A stretch of DNA of 54,386 nucleotides from CANKHA01 sp035652315 (GCA_035652315.1 DASREA010000071.1:1-54386), one strand, 5' to 3'. Counted from the first letter of the stretch, positions 17,620 through 26,352 are shown. Made by a program: numbers and translations. Notes: generated by a model not told the origin, from the letters alone.

Positions 17620-18543
17620 TCAGCGCCAGCGCCGATGCAGCCAGAGCCATTGCTCCGGATATTCGCGAATCCACGATTCGATGACATCGAAGATGCGCTG
17701 CATCGTGCCATCGATTTCAACCTCACCCGCGGCGTTGCGGCAAACTTCGATCGCCTCGGTAAGCTCGATGCGAAAGCGATCGCCAGGCAGGCGGATGGCA
17801 CGGGCGCCATGGATCGGGCAGCCGATCTGGCGCGCCAGCCGGGCAATCAGCGGATTGGCTTTGGTGCGACGGCGGAAGAAAGTCACATCGACCCCGCGCG
17901 TATAATATTGATCCACCAGCATGCCGGCATGCTCGCCCTGTGCCATCGCCTCGGCGATGCGGACCGGCGCGTCGAGAGTCGTGGGGATCAGCCGGCCCAT
18001 CCGGGTGGAACGCACGTCAAGCACGAAGCGACGCACATTCGGAATGTTGGGGGGACGAAAAAGGACGATCGTCTTCAAGCCAAAGGCATTGGCGGTGAGT
18101 GCCGGCAATTCCCAATTTGCCAAGTGCGCGGCAAAAATCAGCGCCGGCGCCTTCGCGTCGCGCAGCCTGGTGAAGCGCTCGGCGGTTTCCGGCGAAAATT
18201 CGATGCGGCTTAATCGCTCGCGCTGCGCATCCAGCGTGAAAAGACGGTCGAAGTGAATGAATTCGACGCCAAGGCGCCCGAGATTGTCCCAAACCGCGCC
18301 CAGCACGTCTTCGATTTTTTCGGGCGGCCAGTCCGGAAAAGCCGCCTGGAGATTGGAGCGTCCGACCCGATGTTCGGGCAACCACGGGCCGATCCGCCGC
18401 AAAAATCTTCCGGCAAGGTCGACCGTCCGCTCGGCATTCAGACGCCGCACCGTCTTGAGCACGGCCAACGCCGCCCCGTCGAGCGCCGCATTCGCCGCTC
18501 GCCGTGCATATTGTCGCGCGGCCGCTCTGAGCGTTGCTGGCAT
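17620..18543 (-). CDS. lpxXL: Lipid A very-long-chain acyltransferase LpxXL
   Basis: An LpxL/HtrB-family acyltransferase of 307 residues that attaches an acyl chain to lipid A at the inner membrane. The catalytic HxxxxE motif is HLANWE (His140, Glu145) and the conserved VLFRPPNIPNVRR block follows. As the last gene of an acpXL-fabZ-fabF-fabF-adh cluster it should transfer the 27-hydroxyoctacosanoyl-type chain from AcpXL, as established for Rhizobium LpxXL. It begins seven bases after the dehydrogenase gene. The chain length actually made here is inference from the cluster. Confidence 0.92.
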   Translation of the reverse strand: MPATLRAAARQYARRAANAALDGAALAVLKTVRRLNAERTVDLAGRFLRRIGPWLPEHRVGRSNLQAAFPDWPPEKIEDVLGAVWDNLGRLGVEFIHFDRLFTLDAQRERLSRIEFSPETAERFTRLRDAKAPALIFAAHLANWELPALTANAFGLKTIVLFRPPNIPNVRRFVLDVRSTRMGRLIPTTLDAPVRIAEAMAQGEHAGMLVDQYYTRGVDVTFFRRRTKANPLIARLARQIGCPIHGARAIRLPGDRFRIELTEAIEVCRNAAGEVEIDGTMQRIFDVIESWIREYPEQWLWLHRRWR

Positions 18544-18550
18544 TGCCGCC

Positions 18551-19573
18551 TCAGAAATTCACGATGACTTTGCCGAAAACCTTGCGGCTTTCCAGACGGG
18601 CGAGGCCGCGCTCGAACTCGGCAAGAGGAACCTCGGTATCGATTACCGGCAATAAGCCGCCGGCCATCTTTTTCAGGCTGTCGCGGATATTGCGCACGGA
18701 GGCGCCAAACGACCCGAAGATTTTATATTGCTGCTGAAAGAGCTGCATCAAATTAAGCGTAGTGGTCGGCCCCGAGGTCGAACCGCAAGTGACAAGGCGG
18801 CCGCCGCGCTTGAGCGAAAGCAGCGAGCCGGGGAAAGTTTCCGCGCCCACGTGCTCGAAGACGACGTCGACGCCTTTCTTCCCCGTGAGCTTGCGCACGA
18901 CGCCTTCGAAGCGCTCCTTCCGATAGTTGATGACGTGATCGGCTCCCAGCGCCCTGGCCTTTTCAGCCTTTTCATCGTCGCCGACGGTGGTGATGACGGT
19001 GCAGCCGATGGCTTTGGCCATTTTAATCGCGACCGTGCCGATTCCGGACCCGCCGGCATGAACCAAGATGGTTTCGCCTGCTTGCAGTTTTGCATTGTCG
19101 AACAGCATGTGCTCGACCGTAGAAAAGGCGATCGGCGCGCAGGCCGCATCGCGAAAGGCGATGCCCTCGGGCACGTGAATGACCAGCCGCGCAGGCATGT
19201 TGAGCAGATCGCGGGCAAAGCCATCGACGTGAAAACCCATGATGCCGGCGACGTTCTCGCAAAGATTGTCGCGGCCCTCGCGACAGGCCTTGCAGGTGCC
19301 GCAGGTCAGAGCCCCGTACATCACGACGCGGTCTCCGGGACGAAAATCGGAGATGGCGCCGCCGATGGCGGCGATCTCACCCGAAGCTTCGGCGCCGACG
19401 ATGAGCGGCAGCTTGCGCTTGGCGAAGGCCATGCCGCGGAAGCCCCAAAGGTCGAGATGATTGAGCGCCACCGCCTTGACCCGAATCTGCACTTCGTCGG
19501 GCGCGGGCGGCGGAGGCGAGGGCAGTTCCGCAAGCTCAAGCTGGCGGTCGCCGATCAGGGTCAACGCGCGCAT
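18551..19573 (-). CDS. Zinc-dependent MDR-family dehydrogenase of the lipid A VLCFA cluster
   Basis: A 340-residue medium-chain dehydrogenase/reductase. The GroES-like N-terminal domain has the four-cysteine structural zinc site CGTCKACREGRDNLC (about residues 90-104). The NAD(P)-binding domain has HAGGSGIGTVAIKMAKA near residues 165-182. In the matching Rhizobium and Brucella clusters an alcohol-dehydrogenase-like gene sits here, between fabF and lpxXL. Its step, probably a reduction or oxidation of the long acyl intermediate, is not firmly established. Three bases separate it from fabF upstream and seven from lpxXL downstream, so it belongs to the operon. Confidence 0.88.
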   Translation of the reverse strand: MRALTLIGDRQLELAELPSPPPPAPDEVQIRVKAVALNHLDLWGFRGMAFAKRKLPLIVGAEASGEIAAIGGAISDFRPGDRVVMYGALTCGTCKACREGRDNLCENVAGIMGFHVDGFARDLLNMPARLVIHVPEGIAFRDAACAPIAFSTVEHMLFDNAKLQAGETILVHAGGSGIGTVAIKMAKAIGCTVITTVGDDEKAEKARALGADHVINYRKERFEGVVRKLTGKKGVDVVFEHVGAETFPGSLLSLKRGGRLVTCGSTSGPTTTLNLMQLFQQQYKIFGSFGASVRNIRDSLKKMAGGLLPVIDTEVPLAEFERGLARLESRKVFGKVIVNF

Positions 19574-19576
19574 CCG

Positions 19577-20854
19577 TCAGGCCGGTTCGCGGCCCATGAC
19601 GAGCGAGACATTCTGTCCGCCGAAGCCGAAGGAATTGGAGATGGCATGGCGCATGCGCGCATCCCGCGCCACGTTGGGGACGACGTCGAGCGGAATGGTG
19701 GGATCCGGCACGCTGTAATTGATTGTCGGGGGAATGCGCCCATGCTCGAGGGTCAAAAGCGTAAAGACCGCCTCCACGGCGCCGGCCGCCGACAGTGTAT
19801 GACCGACCATCGATTTGTTCGATGAGATCGGAATCTGTTTGGCGCGTTCGCCAAAGACGCTCATCACGCCAAGGCATTCCATCTTATCGTTCTCCGGCGT
19901 ACCTGTCCCGTGCGGGTTGATATAGTCGATCTCATCCGGATCAAGCCCGGCGTCGGCAAGCGCGTTGCGAATGCAGCCGATGATCGGCCGCCCGTCGGGA
20001 CTCGACCGAGTGCGATGGAAGGCATCGGCCATCTCTCCGCAGCCCTCCATCACACCCAAGATCTTCGCGCCGCGTGCTTCCGCGGCATCGAGACTCTCCA
20101 GCACCAGGGCGCCCGCGCCTTCGGCCATGACAAAGCCGTCCCGGTTCTTGGCGAAAGGCTTGGCTGCGCTTTGCGGCGGCTCGTTCTGCGTCGACAGCGC
20201 CGAGAGCAGCGAGAAGCGGACCAGCGTTTCAGCGTTTACCGAGCCGTCGCTAGCGACACAGAGCGCAGCCTCTGTCTCGCCGCGGCGGATTGCTTCGATG
20301 CCAAGCTGGATGGCGCTCGCGCCCGAGGCGCAGGCGGTGGAAAGCGAGATCGGCGAACCCTTGGTGCCGAATTTGTCGGCCAGATAGCCGGCGACCGATC
20401 CAAATAGGAAGCGTTGGTGATAACGCGAAAAACGCGAGGCGCCGCTCGCCCGCATCATCTCATCATAGGTCACGGCATCCAGATTGAGACTGGTCGCCAC
20501 CTCGCGGCGCTGCGTCCATTCCACCTCGACGGGCGGCATGGCGAGAAAGAGCGGTCCCGGGAAATTGCCGCGGCTGCCGACCGCCGCCTGTTCGATGGCT
20601 TCCTCCGCGGCCTTGGCGGCAAGGATTTCGGTCAGGGCCGGAGCCGAGAACGGTTCCACCGGCAAAAAATCGATGGTGCCGGCAACCTTGGTGCGCAGAT
20701 TGTCGGTGGGGAAACGGGTGATGGCGTGAATTCCCGATTCGCCCGATGTGAGCCGCGCCCAGTTCTCGGCTTTGCCTTCGCCGAGGGACGTGATGACCCC
20801 GGCGCCAGTGACGACGACGATGGGCCGTCCCGCCTTATCCCGTTTCGCTGCCAT
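19577..20854 (-). CDS. fabF1XL: Beta-ketoacyl-ACP synthase, catalytic type (FabF1-like of VLCFA cluster)
   Basis: A 425-residue KAS II-type condensing enzyme that elongates the acyl chain on AcpXL. The full Cys-His-His triad is present: Cys175 in STACASG, His315 in NPHGTGTPEND and His352 in SMVGHTLSAAGAVE. The C-terminal NSFGFGGQNVSL is also typical. It lies 12 bases after a second FabF-like gene that lacks this triad, so the pair may act as catalytic and non-catalytic halves of one synthase. The symbol follows the rhizobial cluster by position. Confidence 0.9.
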   Translation of the reverse strand: MAAKRDKAGRPIVVVTGAGVITSLGEGKAENWARLTSGESGIHAITRFPTDNLRTKVAGTIDFLPVEPFSAPALTEILAAKAAEEAIEQAAVGSRGNFPGPLFLAMPPVEVEWTQRREVATSLNLDAVTYDEMMRASGASRFSRYHQRFLFGSVAGYLADKFGTKGSPISLSTACASGASAIQLGIEAIRRGETEAALCVASDGSVNAETLVRFSLLSALSTQNEPPQSAAKPFAKNRDGFVMAEGAGALVLESLDAAEARGAKILGVMEGCGEMADAFHRTRSSPDGRPIIGCIRNALADAGLDPDEIDYINPHGTGTPENDKMECLGVMSVFGERAKQIPISSNKSMVGHTLSAAGAVEAVFTLLTLEHGRIPPTINYSVPDPTIPLDVVPNVARDARMRHAISNSFGFGGQNVSLVMGREPA

Positions 20855-20866
20855 CGGCTCGCTCCC

Positions 20867-22063
20867 TCACCCTGCCGCTTCGACAAGCGCCAGGCCTTCC
20901 CCCCGCCAATGCCCGACACCGGTAACAACCACCTGCGTCAGCTTTCCCTGCATGGGCCGCTCGACGCCCGAATTGTCGCCGGGCGGGAAGAGATTAGCAC
21001 GGGCGACGGCGATCGCGGCGAGGGCAATGTTCATAATGAATTGCGGCTCCATAGCATGGCCGAGATATGTACCCGTGGCACGGACCGCAGCGTCGGCATG
21101 GCTGGAGAGGAAGGTTTTTTCCGCCGATGTTGCCGGCTCCGTGCCACAGGCGCCGGAAATGACGGCATATTCGCCCTGCCGCAGTTGACCGAGCCCCGAC
21201 CATAGGCTGGTCAGGACCTCGGCTATGCCCCGGCTTTTGCGGTCGGCGCGGTCGGACGCCACCGCCGACAGCCGGGCCAGCGCCGCCACGCCGCGCGCCT
21301 GCGCGTGGGCACGCGACTCGAGCACCAGAAAGGCGCCCATCGACGCCAGCGCGAAACCACCTTTCGGGCCGCGTTGCCACACCGGGGCAAAGCGGTCCTT
21401 CAGATTGCAGTTGCCGAACTCGTAAAGCATCAGGAGGTCTTTACGCTCGCCGTTATGGGCGCCGCCGACGAGCACGATGTCGCTCTGTCCCGCGGCAATG
21501 CGCGATTGGGCGATGCGCACGGCGTCCACGCCGGCGGCTTCTTCACCCATGAAGGTGCGTGAGGATCCGGTGACACCGTGCACGATCGAAATGTTTCCAG
21601 CGAGCAGGTTCGATAGCTGGGCTAGAAACAGCGTCGGCCGCAAATCGTTCATCAGCCTTTCGTTGATGAAAGCCTCCGGTTCGGCGGCTTTGCCGATGCC
21701 GCTTAGGACTGCACTGTCGACGGCGAGATCGCGCTCGCCGCCGCCGGCGGCGACGATCATATCCATCCGCGCCAGCAGTTCAGCGTTGCCTTTGGCTCCC
21801 GCCGAATCGAGCGCGAGACCCGCCGCATAGGTGCCGATGCGCTGCCACAGCTCCATCTGCCGCTGATCGCCCTTTTTCGGAATTTGCTTGTCGAAATCCA
21901 GCGGCACTATTGGGTGCACGATGAACGGCGCATAGGTCGTGACATCGGGCTGCGGGTGACCGGAGGCGAGGGCGTCCCAATGGGCCTGCGGTCCTTCGCC
22001 AAGACAGGAAACGATGCCGATGCCGGTGATCAGCGCCTCGCGGCGGGCTTCATCCATCGGCAA
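20867..22063 (-). CDS. fabF2XL: FabF-like protein lacking the catalytic cysteine (FabF2-like; chain-length-factor-like)
   Basis: A 398-residue thiolase-fold protein homologous to ketoacyl-ACP synthases across its length (ALITGIGIVSCLGEG at the N-terminus, VVVTGVGHWRGEG at the C-terminus). The nucleophile region reads GVTGSSRTFMGEEAAG, placing Ser167 where the cysteine should be. The first active-site histidine (NPHGTGTP in KAS) is replaced by SGACGTEP; only the second, His336 in TYLGHAMEP, remains. It is therefore unlikely to condense acyl chains on its own. By analogy with the chain-length factors of type II polyketide synthases it may form a heterodimer with the adjacent catalytic FabF. It overlaps fabZ by 14 bases. 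Confidence 0.82.
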   Translation of the reverse strand: MPMDEARREALITGIGIVSCLGEGPQAHWDALASGHPQPDVTTYAPFIVHPIVPLDFDKQIPKKGDQRQMELWQRIGTYAAGLALDSAGAKGNAELLARMDMIVAAGGGERDLAVDSAVLSGIGKAAEPEAFINERLMNDLRPTLFLAQLSNLLAGNISIVHGVTGSSRTFMGEEAAGVDAVRIAQSRIAAGQSDIVLVGGAHNGERKDLLMLYEFGNCNLKDRFAPVWQRGPKGGFALASMGAFLVLESRAHAQARGVAALARLSAVASDRADRKSRGIAEVLTSLWSGLGQLRQGEYAVISGACGTEPATSAEKTFLSSHADAAVRATGTYLGHAMEPQFIMNIALAAIAVARANLFPPGDNSGVERPMQGKLTQVVVTGVGHWRGEGLALVEAAG

Positions 22064-22523
22064 CGGCTCCCGTCGGAAACCGCAGTCGCGCCGCTTCGGC
22101 CTTCATATGCGAGAGGAATTCCGTGCTAGGAAAATCCATCAGCCGGAAGGTGATTTCGGCATTGCAGGTTGTTTTGCCGTCGACCTCGACCGCGGCCTTG
22201 GCCATCGCATAGCCGGAGCCCTCATGATCGACGGTAGCCGCAATCGACAATAACTGTCCGGGCGCGACGAAGGTGCGCAACTTGGCTTCCTTGAAAGCGG
22301 CGAGGAACGGCATGCGTCGAAATTGCGTGACCGCGATGATAAGCCATCCGGAAGTCTGCGCCATGGTTTCCAGAAGGAGCACGCCCGGCATAACGGGATA
22401 GCTGGGAAAATGTCCCTCGAAGATCGTGCTTTTCAGCGGCACCGTCGCTTCGGTACGGATGCTGCGCTTGTTGACGTCCAGTTCGACTATCCGATCGAGG
22501 AGCTGGAAATACTCTAATCGCAT
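22050..22523 (-). CDS. fabZXL: 3-hydroxyacyl-ACP dehydratase of VLCFA cluster
   Basis: A hot-dog-fold dehydratase of about 157 residues. The active-site GHFPSYPVMPGVLLLE carries the catalytic His and Glu (about residues 52-67). It removes water from the 3-hydroxyacyl-AcpXL intermediate during very-long-chain elongation. I chose the ATG at 22523 (MRLEYFQLL). A GTG at 22535 overlapping the acpXL stop (GTGA) is a realistic alternative that would couple the two genes. Its 3' end overlaps the FabF-like gene by 14 bases, strong evidence of one operon. Confidence 0.9.
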   Translation of the reverse strand: MRLEYFQLLDRIVELDVNKRSIRTEATVPLKSTIFEGHFPSYPVMPGVLLLETMAQTSGWLIIAVTQFRRMPFLAAFKEAKLRTFVAPGQLLSIAATVDHEGSGYAMAKAAVEVDGKTTCNAEITFRLMDFPSTEFLSHMKAEAARLRFPTGAVADG

Positions 22524-22531
22524 TCGACGGT

Positions 22532-22813
22532 TCACGCGCCCTTGGCAGCGACCAGGTCATCGATGCGGGCGCAGAGGTTCTTCATGACGAAATATTGCTC
22601 GGTGGTGGCCTTGCCGTCGTTCACTTCCTGCGTCCACTGTTCAAGCGGCAGCTTGATGCCGAAGGCCTTGTCGATGGCGAAGGCGATGTCGAGGAAATCG
22701 AGGCTGTCGATTCCGAGGTCGTTAATGGCGTGGCTGTCCGGCGTGATCGTATCGGCAGGAATGTCACACGTCTCAGCGATGATCTTGGACACGGTATCAA
22801 AGGTCGATGACAT
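22532..22813 (-). CDS. acpXL: Specialised acyl carrier protein AcpXL
   Basis: A 93-residue acyl carrier protein that carries the very long hydroxy-fatty acid for lipid A. The phosphopantetheine attachment serine is Ser37 in DLGIDSLDFLDIAF, the DSL motif. The C-terminal extension EVNDGKATTEQYFVMKNLCARIDDL is typical of AcpXL and absent from ordinary AcpP. The ATG at 22813 is fixed by the MSSTFDTVSKII opening. It is the first gene of the six-gene unit, with the operon promoter expected in the 390-base region to its right. Confidence 0.95.
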   Translation of the reverse strand: MSSTFDTVSKIIAETCDIPADTITPDSHAINDLGIDSLDFLDIAFAIDKAFGIKLPLEQWTQEVNDGKATTEQYFVMKNLCARIDDLVAAKGA

Positions 22814-23203
22814 GCTAAGTCTCTGATGGGATTGTCGTATCTGGCGCGGACGTGCCGATCCAGGTCCCACCCGGACTGGACATTTCGGACCTGCCGATCC
22901 CCCGCGAGGTCGGGCTCAGCCCTATAGCGAAGCGGGAACGGAAGTTCAATGGCACCTTCTCCTGCCGCGGGCGCATACGTTCTCCTGCCGCGGGCGCATA
23001 CGTTGGACTACCGCGAACGTGGCAGCGCGCCAACGTGCACGAGAATGGTCGGCGCGCGGGAACCGGCGCGTTAAGACTTGTGTCCGTCCGCGCAGTAACC
23101 CTGCGACCAAAAAATTGCCGTTGTTGCAGGCGAGCAGCAGCCTTCAGTCGCTGCGCTTCCTATAGTGGCGCTGGGTGGGAGTTGTTGCGTTAGGGGGAGT
23201 AGC
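22814..23203. other. Divergent intergenic region acpXL / rlpA-like with a 23-bp tandem duplication
   Basis: This 390-base gap separates the leftward acpXL operon from the rightward RlpA-like gene and should contain both promoters. A 23-base unit (core CCTGCCGCGGGCGCATACG) occurs twice head-to-tail at 22957-22979 and 22980-23002. A rightward open frame runs through (22852-23193) but has no ribosome binding site or recognisable domain, so I do not call a gene. GGAAC occurs at 22936 and 23059 without a matching -10. Confidence 0.6.
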
Positions 23204-23731
23204 GTGAGGGGGAGCATCAAGAAGGCGCAAGCCATCGGCATTATCGCGGCACTTATTTTGATTACGGGGAGTCCGGCCAGCGCGGCAGATTTGACAATCA
23301 AGAAACCGGCACCGACGCTGAAGAAATCGGCGGGGACGGCCAAAGCGCCAGCGCAAACAGCGAAGAAGCCGGTACAGACGGCGAAGGCCCCGGTGCAGAC
23401 GGCGAAGAAAACCGCACCGAAACCAAAGAAACCCGCGCAAACGCTCGCCGGGCTCGCCTCCGTCTACAGCGAAAAAGGCACCCGCAGCGCCAGCGGCGAA
23501 ATCATCAATCCGAAAAGTCTGGTCGCCGCGCATCGCAGTTTGGGCTTCGGCACGCGGGTCAAGGTGACCAATCGGCGGAATGGCCGCACCGTGGTCGTGC
23601 GCATCATCGATCGCGGTCCTTTCGTCCGCGGGCGCATCATCGATCTTTCGCCCGCGGCGGCTCGCGTGCTGGGAATTTCCGGGCTTGCTCCGGTTAGCTT
23701 GTCGGTGCTTGAAACCGACAAGACGTCATAA
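23204..23731 (+). CDS. RlpA-like septal ring / lytic transglycosylase domain protein
   Basis: A 175-residue exported protein. The signal peptide (AIGIIAALILITGSPASA) is followed by a low-complexity spacer of alternating KAPAQTAKKPVQTAKAPVQT repeats, about residues 35-75. A double-psi beta-barrel domain from about residue 82 follows, with ASVYSEKGTRSASGE, GTRVKVTNRRNGR, VVRIIDRGPF and IIDLSPAAARVLG. RlpA proteins cleave denuded glycan strands or organise the septum. The SPOR domain of the E. coli protein is absent. I chose the GTG at 23204, preceded by AGGGGGAG; the open frame extends to ATG 23165. Confidence 0.85.
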   Translation: MRGSIKKAQAIGIIAALILITGSPASAADLTIKKPAPTLKKSAGTAKAPAQTAKKPVQTAKAPVQTAKKTAPKPKKPAQTLAGLASVYSEKGTRSASGEIINPKSLVAAHRSLGFGTRVKVTNRRNGRTVVVRIIDRGPFVRGRIIDLSPAAARVLGISGLAPVSLSVLETDKTS

Positions 23732-23746
23732 GAAGGCCGATCTGCC

Positions 23747-24091
23747 TCAGCGTTGTTGCGCGTTCAACCCGAGATCGGCGCAGTCGCGGCGGCCCGATAA
23801 GGCGCAGTCCTCGTTCTTGCGCAACAGGGCGATGCTTTCGGCGATCCACAATCCGGCAATCGTCAGCATGACGATGAACCCAAAAGCGAGCGCGTTGATG
23901 ATCATGCGGCGGGCGTAATCGTCCCCGCCGGTGCCGCGCTCGAATTGCGAGAGATCGCCGATTGCCGCCGAATCGTCGCCGGCGCCTTGCGGCCTGCTGA
24001 AATTAGGCCGGCCCTTCCGCAGCGCCGAACGCTTCGGGAAAAAAATAACGCGGCCTCGCGGCTCGGTTTTATCGCGCAATTCACTGGTCAC
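23747..24091 (-). CDS. Hypothetical single-pass membrane protein
   Basis: A protein of roughly 114 residues with a polar, basic N-terminal half (ELRDKTEPRGRVIFFPKRSALRKGRPNF). One strong membrane helix lies in the C-terminal half (MIINALAFGFIVMLTIAGLWIAESI), followed by a short tail with two cysteines (EDCALSGRRDCADLG). The start is uncertain. The GTG at 24091 has an AGGGCGAT box upstream; ATG at 24145 or 24169 would add a Cys-rich stretch that looks non-coding. I do not recognise a family. It converges on the RlpA-like gene and shows no functional context. Confidence 0.5.
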   Translation of the reverse strand: MTSELRDKTEPRGRVIFFPKRSALRKGRPNFSRPQGAGDDSAAIGDLSQFERGTGGDDYARRMIINALAFGFIVMLTIAGLWIAESIALLRKNEDCALSGRRDCADLGLNAQQR

Positions 24092-24225
24092 GGTATCGCC
24101 CTGAAGCGCGGCGTCGATCGGGCCGCTTTGACAAAAGCATAGCATTTTCCGATGGCTGGGTTTAGGCAATCCGATCGACTATACACCGAGGCATCGACCT
24201 CCGGCTTTATATGAAAGGCCCGCTG

Positions 24226-24765
24226 ATGACCCGCCTTTTGCCTATTGCCGCGCTGCTTATGCTAATGCCCATGCTGGCGGCGGCGCATGAGTACCGTGCC
24301 GGCACGCTGCTGATCGAGCATCCCTGGGCGCGCGCGACGCCTAAAGGCGCTGAGGTGGGCGGCGGCTATATGAAAGTCGTCAACGAGGGAAAGCAGGCGG
24401 ATCGTCTGATCGGCGCCAGCCTGGCGCTCGCCCAAAAAACCGAGATCCACGCGATGAAGATGGAAAACGGCGTCATGCAGATGCGACCGGCGACGCAAGG
24501 GCTGGAAATCAAGCCCGGCGCGACCCTCGAATTCAATCCGGAGTCCTTCCACCTGATGTTCGAAGGTTTACGGCAGCCGCTGACGCAGGGTCAGCATGTC
24601 GAAGGCACGCTGGTTTTCGAAAAGGCCGGAACCGTGAAGGTCGTTTTCTTCGTCGAAGGGATCGGCGCGCATTCCCCGCAAGGGGCTGCGTCAGGTTCCA
24701 AGTCCGGGGTCATGTCGCATATGGAAGGGATGCCGGCTTCAAAGGCGGCGGAACAGGCGCGCTAG
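24226..24765 (+). CDS. Periplasmic copper chaperone PCu(A)C
   Basis: A precursor of about 179 residues. A signal peptide (MTRLLPIAALLMLMPMLAAA) precedes a cupredoxin-like PCu(A)C domain. The Cu(I) ligands follow the H-M-x(n)-H-x-M pattern, seen as EIHAMKMENGVMQM and, about 40 residues later, SFHLMFEGL. A Met/His-rich tail (SGVMSHMEGMPAS) may add metal ligands. These proteins hand copper to the CuA centre of cytochrome oxidase, often with Sco; neither partner is in the window. The ATG at 24226 has an AAAGG box; ATG at 24211 is possible. Confidence 0.9.
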   Translation: MTRLLPIAALLMLMPMLAAAHEYRAGTLLIEHPWARATPKGAEVGGGYMKVVNEGKQADRLIGASLALAQKTEIHAMKMENGVMQMRPATQGLEIKPGATLEFNPESFHLMFEGLRQPLTQGQHVEGTLVFEKAGTVKVVFFVEGIGAHSPQGAASGSKSGVMSHMEGMPASKAAEQAR

Positions 24766-24879
24766 CCACGAATTGCCGATCGGCCGCATTCGGGGATTTG
24801 CCCGGAATACGGGTAATTACGATTGGTTAAGACAATCCGGCCACAATTATCGTATGCGATCCATTTCTGGGACTGCTGA

Positions 24880-25806
24880 ATGACGGCGCGGGACCCGGCT
24901 GACGCGGCGCGGAACTGGCCGGATCCGCTCGCTAATCTCGAAGAATACGAGCGCCGATCGTTGGTTGATTCGATGTTGCCCAACGGCCGCCCGCGCACCG
25001 ATATCGCCGAGGCGCTGCGCAACGACTGGTTCGAAATCTGGTACCAGCCGAAGATCGATCTGAAACGCAAATGTCTCGCCGGAGCCGAAGCGCTCGCGCG
25101 CATTCGTCATCCCGCGCATGGCGTCCTGCTACCTAACAGCTTCCTGCCTGGAGGCGATGACGAAAGCATCGCGATGCTGACCGAGCACGCGCTGCTGGCG
25201 ACGCTGCGCAACTGGACGACTTTCGATTCGGCGGGCTTCAATTTGCATCTCGCGATCAACCTGCCGGTGAGCATGCTGCTCAAATTGCCGATCCCGGCCA
25301 TGGTGCGGGAGCATCGGCCCAAAGCGGATCACTGGCCCGGCATAATCCTCGAAGTCACCGAGGACCAGATCGTTCGCGATATCGCCATGGTGCGCGACAT
25401 CGCGGCGCAATTGCGTAGCGCCGGGATCACCATCGCGATTGATGACTTTGGCGCGGGCTATTCCTCGTTTTCGAGCCTGCGTGACTTGCCGTTTGCCGAG
25501 ATCAAGCTGGATGCGAGCTTCGTCAAGAATTCGGCCACCGACTCGACAAATGCGGCGATTTGCCAGACCGCCATCGACCTGGCGCATCGCTTCGGCAGCG
25601 GCGCCGTAGCTGAAGGGATCGAAAATGCGGCGGATCTCCAGGCGCTGCTGGTGATGGGCTGCGATTTCGGCCAGGGCGTGCTCATCGCCCCGCCGATGCC
25701 GCAGGAGCGCTTCTTGGCCCTTCTGCGCCAACGCATGAACAAATCGCCGCGGCCGGAACGCGAAGCGCGTCCGGTTACCGAAGCCGCCATCGGCCGCGTC
25801 GCCTAG
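24880..25806 (+). CDS. EAL-domain protein (probable cyclic di-GMP phosphodiesterase)
   Basis: A 308-residue cytoplasmic protein consisting of a short N-terminal extension and one EAL domain. The motifs are AGAEALARI (EAL), NLPVSML for the usual NxS site, ILEVTED, IDDFGAGYSS (the second position of the DDFGTGYSS loop varies), IKLDASFV, AVAEGIEN and FGQG. The metal-binding and catalytic glutamates and Lys appear present, so it probably hydrolyses c-di-GMP. No GGDEF, PAS or membrane segment is attached. It stands alone; a GGAAC lies about 130 bases upstream without a good -10. Confidence 0.86.
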   Translation: MTARDPADAARNWPDPLANLEEYERRSLVDSMLPNGRPRTDIAEALRNDWFEIWYQPKIDLKRKCLAGAEALARIRHPAHGVLLPNSFLPGGDDESIAMLTEHALLATLRNWTTFDSAGFNLHLAINLPVSMLLKLPIPAMVREHRPKADHWPGIILEVTEDQIVRDIAMVRDIAAQLRSAGITIAIDDFGAGYSSFSSLRDLPFAEIKLDASFVKNSATDSTNAAICQTAIDLAHRFGSGAVAEGIENAADLQALLVMGCDFGQGVLIAPPMPQERFLALLRQRMNKSPRPEREARPVTEAAIGRVA

Positions 25807-25983
25807 GACGGGCTGGTCTACCAAACGTCAACCATGTTTGCGGCACCCGCCGGTGATGGATTATTTACCGTCGGAGCAGTCCAGTCATCGATTGGCTGCG
25901 TTCGGTAAAATGCAACCGTTCAAAAAAAGGCGCGAGCAAATGCGTCTTTGTACCATCGCCCACCATTTGAGATGGATGCGGCG

Positions 25984-26352
25984 ATGCGGATTTTTGTATT
26001 TCCGTTAGCAGCCCTGGCGATCCTGGCCGGCGGCAATTCCGGCGACGAGCCGAGCGAAAGCCAAATGAAACAAGCTTTCGCAACCTCGCTTTCGGCGCAG
26101 GTTCAAGACGTCATGCAATTCGTCAGCGAGACGAATGGCGCCGACGCCGCGATGAAGATCCAGCGCACCGGTGGCGATCGCTTCGTCATTCGGCGCTTTC
26201 ACAAAATCGAATGCACGCGTCGCGGTGCCGGACGAGACTATGTCTGCGATTTCCTGGTCGATATCGAGCTCAGCAACGGCAGCTTGGAACGGCAATTGAG
26301 CGGCCGCTTTTCGGCCGGCGCGGACGGTGTGGCATTCCTCGATCGCGTGTGA
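25984..26352 (+). CDS. Hypothetical exported protein, 122 aa
   Basis: A small secreted protein. MRIFVFPLAALAILAGG forms a signal peptide, followed by a soluble domain containing two cysteines (KIECTRRG and YVCDFLVDIEL) likely to pair, and ending GRFSAGADGVAFLDRV. The frame is open from 25948; I chose the ATG at 25984 that begins the signal sequence, although ATG 25972 is possible. No family is recognised. A strong terminator follows. Its position beside the stress island may be accidental, since I see no EcfG-type promoter upstream. Confidence 0.6.
   Translation: MRIFVFPLAALAILAGGNSGDEPSESQMKQAFATSLSAQVQDVMQFVSETNGADAAMKIQRTGGDRFVIRRFHKIECTRRGAGRDYVCDFLVDIELSNGSLERQLSGRFSAGADGVAFLDRV

Noticed and set aside
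22852..23193. Rightward 113-codon frame in the acpXL/rlpA gap
   Set aside because: No ribosome binding site, no recognisable domain, runs through the 23-base tandem duplication, and lies where two promoters are expected.
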